Positions 49,333 to 61,196 of a stretch of DNA of 64,000 nt are shown here, in pieces (the first letter of the stretch is position 1; each line of letters starts with the position of its first letter). The translations under genes were made by a program, and so were the position numbers. The DNA is taken from assembly GCA_047967505.1 (NCBI GenBank), contig CM106538.1, one strand, 5' to 3'. Source of the DNA: Dipteris shenzhenensis (lineage: Eukaryota > Polypodiophyta > Polypodiopsida > Gleicheniales). The notes beneath the pieces are model-generated. The model was given only the letters and a program-made list of their open reading frames with translations. It had not been told where the DNA came from and did not search any database.

Positions 49333-49641
49333 AGAGATCCTTTGAGAATTAATTCATGATGGTGGTGGCTCTCATTAGCCACGTTTGTCGTGGGTAAGAT
49401 TCCACCCGGCTGGCAGTCAATTACTAGCCACTGAAGTGCCACCACATGGCATCTTCTTCATGATTACTAGCCCCCCGTCTTGGGTGGTGCCTAAGATTCC
49501 ACTGCAGTGGCCTGCAATTAATATGGATGGAACCCCAGCAAGCTCCAGCCACCACAGTGGCTCAAAATTTATAATATATATAAGATCTGTGGCATTTGGC
49601 ATTTTACTATGTTGCTCTGATCCCGCCCATGCTCTACTACT

Positions 49642-50145
49642 TTGCTCCACACACTCTGCTACTTTGCTCCACACCCCTCCTCTAGATCTTTTCTGCCCCT
49701 GCTCTACTTTGCTCCATGCTCCCTCCTCCAACTCTCATCACTCATTTGCTCCCCTGCTCACCCGCTCATCTTCTACATGCCTACTACCACCCCCCCTCGA
49801 TGCTCTGTGATCCCAATGTTATCTGCCTTCTCATATAAGGTGATTGTGTTGCACTCACCTGGAGTAGAAATGCTAGCACTAGTGGAGACCCTTCGTTCCC
49901 ACAGTCGATTCCCCACACATCTACATGCCACCACCTTAGATGACATGCTCATAGAGGGCCTCTTTATGGATGTGCTGTATGGGTTCCCCCTAGATGTCGA
50001 CGAAGGCCTTAGTATTTTCAGAGCAAAGTACTCTAGACTTGCTGGGGGGGCCGTAATCCGAGTCCTAGCAATGTGCATGGTCTTTGGCCTCTCCATCGTA
50101 TCCTCCTTTGGCTCCCTAAAACAAGCTAAACTGGTGGAAAACTGA
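49642..50145 (+). CDS. Unrecognised 167-codon ORF in region C, unit 2
   Basis: Starts MLHTLCYFAPHPSSRSF. The N-terminal half is Ser/Pro/Leu-rich and compositional. The C-terminal half (VDEGLSIFRAKYSR, VIRVLAMCMVFGLSIVSSFG) looks more protein-like and ends with one hydrophobic stretch. Same length in unit 3 (63114-63617), broken in unit 1. A reverse ORF of similar length covers the same DNA. Differences between units are both silent and replacing, so coding is unproven. A TATA-like TATAATATATATAA lies ~70 bases upstream. Confidence 0.25.
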   Translation: MLHTLCYFAPHPSSRSFLPLLYFAPCSLLQLSSLICSPAHPLIFYMPTTTPPRCSVIPMLSAFSYKVIVLHSPGVEMLALVETLRSHSRFPTHLHATTLDDMLIEGLFMDVLYGFPLDVDEGLSIFRAKYSRLAGGAVIRVLAMCMVFGLSIVSSFGSLKQAKLVEN

Positions 50146-50683
50146 GTCGTACAAATTCCCTCTTGCTTAGATGAGGCTCTCAGTAATGGTTGGATGTAAT
50201 CTTTTGGGTTCTCAACGATCTTTTGGCTCACTGGATGTAATGTTGTGGCCTCCTAAGGCATTCATGTAATCTCTTTTTGTTCAATTTGAGGCTCTCAGTA
50301 TGCACAGTTGTTAACTTTTATATTTTGAATGGTTATGGCTGCTACCTGTAATCTTTTGGCCTTTAAGGCTCTCAGCAATTGCCGAGTTTTTATAAATATA
50401 AGATCCTCTGTTCAATTTTTACTCAGTATAAGTTGATAATTTTTATATAACCTGTTATTTGATGTAGATGTACATTGTAATCTCTTTTGCTTAATTTTCA
50501 CTCGAGAAATTGTACTTTTGCCCTCATTTATATTTATTGCAACAAGGACTAAAATACCAAGAAAGATGGACTACAATTTCCTTGGTTTATGACCAAAATA
50601 GCGCTAAAATAACTCCAACCATCCCACCGTTGTGGTTGCATGGAGATACATCTAGAAAAATACAATTAAACTTTCATAAATTG

Positions 50684-50837
50684 CAATTGAGGATATGGCC
50701 CTTGAGGGGTCCTCTCTAGGGGCAAGGGCCATATCGACGTGCATTATACAATATCCAAGATGCCACTGGATAGAAATGGCATATCGATATGGCCCTTGCC
50801 TGTAGAGGGGACCCCTCAAGGGCCATATCGTCAATTG
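50684..50837. repeat. Foldback sequence in region C, unit 2
   Basis: Same CAATTG-ended inverted repeat as 23472-23625. The inner arm here reads GATATGGCCCTTGCC, closer to the left arm than in unit 1. Confidence 0.8.
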
Positions 50838-52100
50838 GATTTTGCTTTGTTGCACAACAGAATACATTTTCCTTGGTACATATACATATAACTCAAAGAA
50901 CTAGCGCGGTGGCTTTCATAGATTTCCTTCTGTTTGCCAGTGTGCTGGTCGTCATAGACTTCCTCCTGTAATACGTAAAAATAGGTAATGGAGCTATAAC
51001 TCTAAGAACCAGCACGGTGGTCTTTCCAAGACAACCTTGAATTCTGAGCGATGATAGGTCGTTAGAGGCCAGAGATTGCACTGAGGCAATGTTCAGAATG
51101 ATAGATTGCATCTCATTATTTTGCCAAAAACCAGGGCGGTGGTCTCTCCAAGCCAACCTATGATTTGCATGGTCTGCGGGCAAAGATGCGACAAAAGGTT
51201 GCACGATGACAGGTGGTCAGGCCAAAGACTGTGTGCTATGGTGGTGTTCAGAATGATAGATTGCATCTAATTATTACGCCAAGACCTAGAACGATGAACT
51301 CTCTAAGACAACCTTCAATTTTAATGATCTGTATGGGTTTGGTGCCTAGTGATAGGTGGCAAAGCTAGAGCAAAAGGTTGTGCGATGATAAGTGATAAGG
51401 CAGCATAGGCCAGAGATTGCGCTGCGTGCAATAGTGCAGACATGCCATGTGTCGAGCTATGCAGTGTTCATAACAAATACATTGTGTCTCAGTATTACGC
51501 TAGTGCAACTTCATGACATCAAAAAAATTTTCGAGGAGAGCACGGGTCTGCACAAAATTCATATATTCACCCAGGATCGCATTACGTCGCGGCCCCAAAA
51601 TGGCCTCGAAAATACTTCCACAATTGACTACACCCAAGCAAACGTTAACCTTATTGCATTCACTTCTTGCACTCTTTACGAGTCTATTTATTCCAGCATC
51701 AATCCTACATTAAAGGAAAGAAATTAGCACATTGAGCTTGTGAGCTCAAAAGCAGCTTGTTACATCCACAAGAAGAAGTAATTGTCAGATCCATGAGTAA
51801 AGTCTCTTGATACACACTGCGTAAGCCTTTGACATAGAGCCACAAACATTCTCCAGCATGGACCAATTCTATTTCTCATTCTTATTTAAGTGGTGATATT
51901 CCATTCATGATCCCAAATGAAATCCACAAATATGAAGAACAAAACTAGCAAAAAATTATAGTGCTCGCTATACAAGCATTGACTTAGTTTGAATTGCCAT
52001 AATCATGTTGCAATAGCTCCCTTGGCTAGCAATCATGAATTCCTCTCGATTTTGGCATGAATTGAATTCTTACAAAATACACAATGAGATCAGATTATGT

Positions 52101-52734
52101 AACTATAGCATTGCCTTGAAGGCAGTGCTAACAAACAACCAATTTTCACACTTTTTATACCAAGTGATTCATTCTTCAATGATTTGGCCAACTAGATGGG
52201 TAAATGGCATTGAACAAGGAAATGAGTGGCAAGACATCATAACTGATGCTGAGCCATAATTCATTGATTTGGAAAAACCAAGTCTATTGAGGGACTAGAC
52301 CAATGAAATAAGTTTTTAAGGTCCTCCTTCTTGATGGGTTTGATACTCGGGGGGGTCACTCATCATATGTAACCCTATCACATGAGTTCAACAGAAGGAT
52401 TTTTTTTATTTCTAAAATTTACAGAAATAAATATACATAAGGGACTATTTAAAATAGTTTTGGAAAAAATTTACAGATTTGTATAGAAAAGGGGTACATT
52501 TTTATTCATGAAATTTTTTACAGACAAGGGACTTTAAATATAGGCCTTGAACATAGGTGATATAAAGGGTTTATACATAGTGACCCCCCCGAGGTTTGAT
52601 ATTGTATAAAGGCAACATGATCATTATATTCCCCTTCTCCATCATTGATTTAATTTTTTCACCATAAATTACATTTTTCCACACTTTCTATAGCACATGA
52701 CCCATTTCATGGAACATTAACCCGTGCTATCAAA
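52101..52734. other. Region D of unit 2; no gene, hosts a MITE
   Basis: Matches 31667-32047 of unit 1 apart from the MITE at 52345 and small indels. It joins directly to unit 3. Confidence 0.7.
52345..52592. mobile_element. 248-bp MITE
   Basis: Absent from the matching place in unit 1 (GGGTTTGATGTTGTAG). Flanked by GGTTTGAT at 52337-52344 and 52593-52600 (8 bases, one possibly part of the terminus). Inverted termini CTCGGGGGGGTCACT and AGTGACCCCCCCGAG, with weaker complementarity continuing ~45 bases (TATGTAACCCT against AGGGTTTATACATA). No ORF. An 8-base TSD would suit hAT, but the ends do not settle the superfamily. Confidence 0.85.
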
Positions 52735-53109
52735 AGAAAGTATGTGTGATTACATATGACTGAATGTTTATTAAGCAATGGGTTTATGATTTATTCAAAT
52801 TTCACATGTTGAGTTAAAGAGTTGCTAATAAGGGTTATATTCATGTGCACTTCTAGTCATACACCTGTAGCCCTAGTTATAACATAAGGTATTAGCGCAC
52901 AGAGGATATTGTGCCTATGTTTGTATTCTAACTCTTCTATTGAGTTGCAGACGATGCTGGGAGATAGGTGGCTGAGATGGCATGAGAAGAAGCAAACTTT
53001 TTTTCTTCTCCCACATTGTGGGAAGGGGTTGGCATCAATGGGGTTAGAGGATTTGTAACTTGGGTCTTCTAGGAGAAGTTTATTCTCTTCCTACTTTCCC
53101 CTCGCTCTC

Positions 53110-53334
53110 CTATTTGCCCATTTGATTTATGGGTAGCCTTTCCAAGGGACACTTGAGTAAGAAGACCCTTCGATCCTTTGATTTTGACTTTGACCTGGAT
53201 TGAGGTAGATGGTTTTTCTCAACTTCAACCATTGTGTATTGCATATGGCCATAGAGCCTTGCTTTGATCAAATTGTCATGTCTAGTGAAGACCCCCACAT
53301 CTTTTGTGGCTTTGTACATTGCATCAAGCCACAA
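53110..53334 (-). CDS. Unrecognised small ORF, unit 3 copy
   Basis: 74 codons, differing from the unit 2 copy by a single residue. No family recognised. Confidence 0.2.
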   Translation of the reverse strand: MWLDAMYKATKDVGVFTRHDNLIKARLYGHMQYTMVEVEKNHLPQSRSKSKSKDRRVFLLKCPLERLPINQMGK

Positions 53335-54399
53335 GCCTCAAGTCGCCTCAAGTAGCATAACTACTTTTTGCTCCATAACGTTCCTGCCTATAGTTCTAGG
53401 CTGTACCGCCCTTTTCAAGTCATAAGCCTTGATGATTAGAAGGTTATCTCTATTTTCTATAGCTTTGTCTTTCCCTTGTCGTGAGTAACATGTATCATAG
53501 CTTCTTGAAAGTAAAAAATTATGTAATAAGGATTTGGAACAAGACCGTAAAAGAATTACAAGTGCTATGTTTCATGTGAAGCATGCATCCTGAAGACTAT
53601 AGGATATAACAACTCATTCAAAAACATCAAAATTTTATTCTATAGATACATGCAACCAAGTAATCATTCAAAAGTACATTATGTGAGCTTCTCCTCAACC
53701 CAAGGATGCACCTAAATGAGATCATTATGGATGGGTTAATGGGGCCTCCAATGTTGTGCTAAAGTGATGCATACCCATTTGAGGGCATGCTCCATAACTT
53801 TTTTTTTATTTGTTGAAAACCAAAACGGATTGAAAACTTGGAATCCAAACTATTGGGACAAATGCATGGTGGTCTTAAAACGTTGATAGTTGATGGTATT
53901 GGTGTCTAGATTCACCCTAAAATGGAAGAAGTTGGAAAGTGCAATTTGTGCATGTGCAAATATATTTTAATAAATCCAACACTATTTACAATTTTGAATT
54001 GTTTCTTTTTCCATGCACTTACTTGCTATATGGCTCATAAGCATGCCAAAGGTCATTGCATTTAATAATACACAACATCAAACCCGATGGTGTGCCCTTT
54101 GGCCTATTTGTGTTTTGAAGCATTTTAGGGCACATTGCACTTGTTTGGGATATCCAAGTTTGCTGACCTGTATCACTGGAGGGGGAAAAACCAACGGCTT
54201 AAATTTTGCTACCCCTATGAATTTCGAATTTTCACACCTCCCACCCATCAAATCTTGGAAGATTAAGTACCTGCAACCTGCCCCTGCCCTGCAAATGCCC
54301 TACAACCCACACGCACCTCAACATGACCTTGCATAGACTTTGGTTTGCCATTGTCTTCTTTCGGGTAAGTTGTCTTCTAATCTTTGATTGCCTTATCAG

Positions 54400-54667
54400 A
54401 TAACTTCTCCAAGTCTAATCAAGAATGTGGATCTTACCTTTACTAAAAGGCCAAAAGTGATTTGTCAATGCAGAGTACAACAGAGTACAACATAGTTCAG
54501 AGCACAAGAAAAGGAGAGGCAGCCTAAGTGCAGAAGTCATTGCTACAGTGATGACGTTTTGGCATGAAAATACGAGAGTTTCTCCAAATAGAAAGGACAT
54601 CTATAAGAAGCAGACGGGATGCAAGGTGTTTGAGGAGCACATCATACACACGCTAAAAATAACACAG
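54400..54667 (+). pseudogene. Exon-like captured gene fragment, unit 3 (frameshifted)
   Basis: Same borders (TTATCAG and CAG|GTTAGT), but CAGAGTACAA is duplicated near 54471-54490, adding 10 bases and breaking the frame. Also Cys/Tyr and Met/Thr changes. Shows that this copy is not maintained. Confidence 0.35.
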
Positions 54668-55571
54668 GTTAGTGGTGCCTAAACTAGCTCGGTGGTTGTT
54701 TGTGATTGAGCTTTGGGATAGTTTACCTGTTTCATTTCTTAAACTAGGCTTGGACTAAATGTGATTGTCCTAAACCAGCCTAGTGGTTGGAACATCATAT
54801 ATGCAACCGTAGGCTGGTTCAGCTCAATTGCTAGCTATGTGATTGTCTGAACCAGTGCATGTGGTTGAACATACATTAGTTGTTATTCAGCCCGGTGGCA
54901 TGGTCGAGCAAAAATTAATAGCAATATATTTCATAATATATTGTTATTTTACTAAACCAGCCCGGTGATTGCAACATCATGCAATCGTGGCTGCTTTGGC
55001 TCAATCACCAGTTATGTGATTGTCCTGAATGAGCATGGTTGAACAGACATTACTTATTGACTAGCTCTGTGGTTGAAATTATTGTATTTCTTAGTACCTA
55101 AATTCATTAAATTTAATTTCCTACTCTTCGGTTCATATACCACTGCTAAATTGTGAAATTCAGAAATGAAAAGCAATATATTGTTATTTTCTAATGGTGA
55201 AATTCAAAAATGAAAAGCAATATACTTGTTATTGTCTAATATGTGAAGTTGAGTCCATCAGGCTAAACCATCCCAGTGGTTGAAACTATGATAGTGTCCT
55301 AAACCATCCCGGTGGTTGAAATTGTGAGTGACTGCTGTCCTAAACGTGTCCTAAACCAGACCGGTGATTGAAATTGTGACTCTCCTAAACCAGCGCAGTG
55401 GTTGAAATTTGTTTTGCTTCATAATATACTTTAATTAGACTGTGTTTTGTATTCTTTTAGTAGTAGCAAAAAGGGGGCTCATTGTTCTGTCATTCCTGCA
55501 TGTTGGGTCAACAGACTAAATTGTATCTCAAGTTTATGGATCGGAATCCGAACATTTCAATTGGGCAGAGG

Positions 55572-55828
55572 TGTTGAGAGTTCATGCTCAACATCATGTG
55601 ATCATGTTTGCATAGCACCATCACGTGATCATATGTGCATAGCACTAACCTTATAGAGTGCTATAAAGGAAAGGGTTAGATCCCCTAACCCTAACCCTAA
55701 AAGGGTTTGTATATATTCTATTTTTTGAACTAAATCTAGTGTACAGTTAGTCATTTGTGGTGTGCTCTCTAGCTCTGCCCTCTCTCCTCATCTCCACTCT
55801 TCTCCTCTTCCCTCTTCATATTTTGTCA
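55572..55828 (+). mobile_element. Family A LTR, unit 3
   Basis: 257 bp, TGTTGAGAG to TTTTGTCA, preceded by AATTGGGCAGAGG. CACGTG at 55622-55627, TATAAAG at 55662-55668, telomere-like motif after it. Intact PBS TGGTATCAGAGC at 55829-55840. Confidence 0.85.
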
Positions 55829-57009
55829 TGGTATCAGAGCTCCCTTGCCTTTTGTTGAGGCATTGCCAATCTCGAGAGAGTGAGAGAGATTGTGAGATTG
55901 AGCGTTCTTTCAGTTCCTTTAAGAGATAGAGAAATTTCCGTCCATTTGAGAGGAATTTCCATCCATGAGAGATTGAGAGATTTCCGTTAATCTCATTCCA
56001 TTCTATTCATTCCTTCTTTAAGAGTTTCTATTCATTGGAGGAAGAAAGAGGGAGCGAGATTTCAGTTGAGAGAGATTCACTCTGAGAGATTGTGTGAAAG
56101 AGAGAGAGGTTTTGAGATATCTGTGAGAAAGAGTTATTAGACTCCCTCAATGACTACATACCTGAGGCGCATCAGCCCCTGTGTGCTCACCAAGTCTCCA
56201 AGGCTCTGACCTTGACTACATGCCTACAACAAATAAGGATCTCTATGCATAGCCTTCTCAGCGAGGGCTCATCCACGACGGCTTGCTTCTCCAAGCTTTG
56301 ACCCGCCGGGCTCACGGGCTCACACGCAATGCTTCAAAACTGCCCATGCAAGCCACCTCTCCAAAGCTTCTACAAAGCTTCCAACAAACAGGCCTCCTTC
56401 CAACAAATGGCTCCTATAGCAGAAGCCTCAAATGTCTCCAATCGGCAGTGCAGCTCTACATCGGCTCTCATCGACTCGACAACCTTCTACGCGGCCTTCT
56501 CTAGGCAACGCCAAGCTTCTAGCTCAGTAACTCTATAAGCCGCGCAGTGCCCAGCTCCATATAGCCTGTATTCCTTATATCCCCTGTTACTCACTACGTC
56601 ACTAGCCGTCTTGTTGGTAACAATGAACACAAAGATGGTGAAGACGATGAGAGGCATGAGTCGCAATTGAAGCAGAGCTCCATGGAATTGGTCTTGTAAG
56701 TTGTGCAATCTCCTACAAGCTCAGCCAACTCGACATACTTTGCCACGGGATTCCCTTGAGCCTTGCATCGTCAACAGCCATGCTTTGGCCCAAAGTAAGG
56801 GCCCGCTTCTGGCAACGTCTCTCCTGACGGCCCTTCGTGACAGCTTGCGGGATCCCATACCCTCTGATGCCATCGATACCCTATGCCAATCGACCTCTCA
56901 GCCTCTGCAACGACTAAGCGAAACTGCATCTCCAAGGCGCCATCTCCATCGTTCAGTCCATCGCCTCCGTCGACCAAGATACCTGCATCTCTTCTCTGAG
57001 AGAGAAACT

Positions 57010-57190
57010 ACCACGTGGTAGATAAGGCCACGTGGCACTCTTCAATCCCATCACCCACCTTAGGTCAAGGTAACCCGGTGTAGAGTAACCCTGGTCAAAA
57101 ATGGATAAGGATGGTTAAGTGAACCCCCAGTCAAATTAACCCAAGGCTGGGCTACTCAGAGAAGGGTGGTCAAAAATCAGCCACGTGGCA
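57010..57190. promoter_or_regulatory. Cluster of CACGTG (G-box) palindromes in the leader
   Basis: ACCACGTGGT (57010-57019), GCCACGTGGC (57027-57036) and GCCACGTGGC (57180-57189). In plants this core binds bZIP and bHLH regulators, often in stress or light responses. Unit 2 keeps part of it near 39980. Unit 1 has lost it. Function is inference. Confidence 0.35.
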
Positions 57191-57233
57191 CTTATCCACT
57201 TGCCATGTCATCCAACTGACATGTGCCAACCGA

Positions 57234-57480
57234 TTGCCACATCATCAACCTTATCATGCCACATCATCAAGGCAATCCTTATCTACCACGTCACCCCTGC
57301 CAGCTCAGCAGGCCACGTCACCTGTGCCACATCATCATCAACTGCCACATCATCATCGATTGCCACATCACCTATGCCACATCAGTAGTCCATGTCATCA
57401 CTACCACATTAGCATTGCCATGTCATCTGCTGACATCATCATCTGTGCCACCTCAGTAGTGCCACCTAAGTAGTCCAATC
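57234..57480. repeat. Degenerate TGCCACATCATCA repeats
   Basis: TGCCACATCA or close variants recur about ten times with short variable spacing. They keep three forward frames open (65-79 codons), which I treat as compositional. Confidence 0.65.
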
Positions 57481-58409
57481 AACACTGACCTCTGTAGGCA
57501 CTCACAGTGCTCCACAGTCACTTCATGTGACCACTTCTGCCACCTCAGCATAGGCTCCACTGGCACACCTCTTGCTAGGCATAGTGCCACATCATCACTG
57601 CATGTGACTCATAGTGACACATCATCATTGAGCACCATTTGCACTCCTTTTGCCCCTCCACCTAGATCAAGTCATATCTCTTGATCCAGGAAGAATTTGA
57701 GGGTGCTCCAAAAAGGAAAGTCGCTTGTTTTTTTGTGCTCTACATGCTCATCACATCATGCACACATTTCGGCACAAGTTATACTCACATTTGAGCCTCT
57801 CCGACAAAACCACTTCCTTCATGCACATTTGCCTCTACATCGACGCATCTGACCCAGCACTTAAAAAGAACAAAAGAAAAGGAATTATTCGATGTTCTTT
57901 CATCGATCGACGGTTGGTTTAGATCTAGATCAGAGTAGACTAGATTGCCATAGAAGGGATGCTTTGAATTTCCCCAAGTTGCCAATCTAAGCCATGCCCA
58001 AAATTCCCGACTAGTACCTACTCGAAATCAGTCCATATGCTCACATACGGATTCACATCATTACATTACCTGAAACCTTACATTCATCAGTTCAGTGAGC
58101 AGACTTCATAGAGTACAGAGGCATTGCAGATTGTTTCAATGGGCAGATAGCATTTGATTTCACACACACATGCCAACATTGTAAAGCCTATTTGGCTATC
58201 TCACGGCATCATGCACATCATTTCAGCCTTGTAAAGCCTCTTGGCTATTCCTGGCATCATTGCCACAAGCCTTGTAATACAGATCAAATTTTATATAATG
58301 CAGTTCTATCTTCACCAACGGTTCAAAGATTTCACTTGGCATATTGAGTGTATTTGCAGTTGATTCATACAAATATCTTCACGACACTTTTGAGTACATT
58401 TCTTGCACC

Positions 58410-59377
58410 ATGTGGACTAGCAACCTCAATCTGGAGGCATCTGCTAAGTTAGACAACTCCCATTACGGTACATGGAAATATTGAATGGAGACCATTCTTG
58501 TACTTCAGGACAAATGGGAGTATGTCTATGGGTCTACACCTAGACCATTGGCCGATCCACCTACCAGTAGCTCTACTCCATCTCTTGTCAGAGCACCAAC
58601 AACGGGATCTACATCTACACAAACAGCAGTTTCCGCACCAGTAGCAGATCCTACCATTGCCCGAGCTCAGCAGGCAGAATGGGATAAGAAAGACAAGTAT
58701 GCCTATCACCTGATCAAGTAGAATGTGCAAGATGTAATGCTAGGACAACTCAACACAGTCAAGACATCAAAAGAAGCATGGGATATGGTCACAGCTCTCT
58801 ACGAGTCCAAGAACACATCCAGGATTCTCATCCTGAGAAACCAGATCAACCAGAGTTTTCGCAACAGCAGTGAAACCAGTCATGCTTATGTACTCCGCAT
58901 AAAAGACTACAACAATCAACTTGCAGCAGTAGAAGAGACTATGAACCCTGCAGAAATGGTTCAAGTCATTCCGAACAGACTAGGAGAGGGATACGAGAAT
59001 GTAGTCCAGAGTATTACCATCCACAACGGCAAATTTTGACACTGGAAGTACTTCAATCAATCCTACTTGGTGAAGAACTAAGGACTCAGGCAATTCAAGC
59101 ACGTAAAGGTCATTCTAATGATCAGGCATTCACAGCTTCAGACAGAAGCAGAGGCAAAGGCAAAGGCAGAGGTAGATCATATCAAAAAAGTGGTCGTCAT
59201 CAGTAACAAAATCAAAATCAGCATCAGCATCAACATCATCCTCAACAACATCAAAATCAACAAAGAGGAAATCATTCCAACCGAGGAAGATTTCAAGGAT
59301 GAGGGAATGCATCCACCAACATGTCCAACATTCAGTGCAGCAAGGGACACTATGAAAGAGATTGCCGCAAGAAGTAG
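58410..59377 (+). pseudogene. Family A gag, unit 3 (decayed)
   Basis: ATG at 58410 with Trp for Ser at codon 2, and the shared TGA after LDNSHYGTWKY. TAG at 58719 where units 1 and 2 have CAG. The capsid part (LNTVKTSKEAWDMVTALYES) is otherwise well kept. The zinc knuckle has lost 15 bases (CSKGHYERDC), removing the second Cys. Shared TAG ends the frame at 59375. Confidence 0.8.
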
Positions 59378-61196
59378 TACGACCAAGGCGGTCAATCCAG
59401 CAGTAATCGAGGAAATTCTTGAGGTAGAGGAAATCATCATGGTGGACATTCTAGTCACAGTCATTTTGCAAATGAACATGGAAATATGTTTCTTGCAAGC
59501 AAGAACTTGCATTAGACTAATACAGTGTACCTAGACGTGTACCTAGACACTGATTTCAATCCCAAAGAGGATTACAGCTATCAAGTCGACCAAGTGGAAC
59601 AAGATCCTTGGTACATTGACAGCGGTGGATCATCTCACATGACAAATCATCAGGAATGGTTCACAAAAATGAAGCCATTAGAAGGACAGAAAAATTTCAT
59701 CTACATAGCAGACAATACACCGAATCCAGTTCAAGGGACAGGTGTTATCCCTATGAACAATTTCACTGGTACAAAAGGATTGGTCAAAGATGTGCTCTAT
59801 GTTCCGAAGCTCAGCAAGAACCTTTTGTCAGTAGGTCAAATGACGGAACACAATTACAAAGTCATCTTCGACGGTGATGAATGCACTATCAGAGACAAAT
59901 CCAAAAGATGCTTATATAGAATGCTAGCCACGGTACCAGATAAGCATGCCATGTCAGCTCAACCGCAACAGATGCCACTATCTGCAAAATGGCACAAGAG
60001 ATATGGTCATGTCAACTTCAAGTACTTGTTAGATCACAGGAATCAGAATATGGCAATTGGGATTCCGAAGCTACAGTCTCTTAGAAAGGTTTGCGAAGCA
60101 TGCTGCTTCAACAAACAAAAGCGAACCAACTTTGTCAGAAGTACCTCTCGTGCACAAGGTATTCTTGATTTGATACATACAAATGTATGGAGTTATGCCT
60201 AGACCCGCAGCATCAATGGTTCACTTTATTACTTGACTTTCATCGGCGACTACAATAGATATTGTTGGGTCTACTTTCTGAAAGAGAAATCTGAAGTGTT
60301 TTCCACATTTCAAGAATTCAAAGCCATGGTAGAAAACCAGACAGGCAGAAAGATCAAGGTCATGAGATCAGATAGAGGAGGTGAATACATGTCTTCAGCA
60401 TTCATGAACTTTTGCAAAAATCACGGCATTCGAAGACAATTCACATGTGCAGATACTCCTTAGCAGAATGCAAGAGCTGAAAGGAAAAATGGGACTTTAG
60501 CAGACAGTGCTAGAGCAATGCTTAGTGAAAAGCATCTTCTGAATGAGTATTGGGCAGAAGCAATAGCTACAACAAACTATTTGCTTAATCGGCTTCCTAC
60601 CGAACCGATACAAGGTATGACTCCTTATAAGCATTCACTAGACAAAAGCCACACATTGGGCATCTCCGCATATTTGGTTGCATAGCATATGCCCACATAC
60701 ATGATGATAATCGTAGAAAATTGGATGCGAAGTCATGCAAATGCATCATGGTTGGCTACAGTGAAGAAAGCAAAGCATACAAATTGTATGATCCCATCAA
60801 CCGCAAAGTCATTATCTCCAGAGATGTAATCTTTGATGAGGAATCAGAATGGAAAACCTCACCTACTCAGGAGATAGAAGCATCGACTTCATAGTCATCG
60901 ACAAAACAGGTTGATGAAGAAGAGCAAGAATTGCTAGCAACACCCCAAGCAGAGTTACAGCAGCTCAGATGGTCTACTAGGGAAATCAGACCTCCAGCCA
61001 GATTGACATATGCTCAAAAAGGCAAAGCAATTCAGGTGGAAACCACCAACTATGCTCTTATGACTACCATCATGGCTACAGAAGAGCCAATGTACTTCGA
61101 AGACGCATTCGAAGACGCAGTAGACAAGCCAAAATGGCAAACTGCTATGAATGAAGAAATGGATGCTTTGTATAAAAATAACACTTGGGAATTATG

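Larger units (their letters stand above)
49333..52100. other. Region C of unit 2
   Basis: Matches unit 1 region C throughout. Contains the 167-codon ORF, the foldback (50684-50837) and GCGCGGTGGT-type motifs near 50900, 51007, 51129 and 51285. Overlapping 66- and 111-codon ORFs at 51392-51727 recur in unit 1 (24173-24508) but show no motif. Otherwise non-coding. Confidence 0.65.
32048..52734 (+). repeat. Tandem unit 2
   Basis: Second head-to-tail copy, starting at the ATGTGTGATTACGTATGACT phrase that also starts units 1 and 3. It carries four unit-specific changes: a 2.2-kb LTR element in region A, a 785-bp duplication of LTR plus leader, copia B2 in gag/pol, and a MITE in region D. It shares stop codons with unit 3 that unit 1 lacks. 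Confidence 0.85.
52735..55571. other. Region A of unit 3
   Basis: Matches units 1 and 2. No LTR element and no giant insertion, so it shows the empty sites for both (GGATTTGTAACTTGGG near 53049, CTGAACCAGTGCATG near 54847). The ORF equivalent to 1833-2207 is shortened by TAG at 54334. The CCGGTGGTTG motif cluster lies at 54680-55410. Confidence 0.7.
55841..58409 (+). other. Untranslated leader of family A, unit 3 (longest form)
   Basis: About 2.6 kb. Contains the GAGAGA-rich start, short overlapping ORFs with no family, a G-box cluster, and CCACATCATC-type repeats. From 57975 onward it rejoins the unit 1 leader. Confidence 0.65.
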
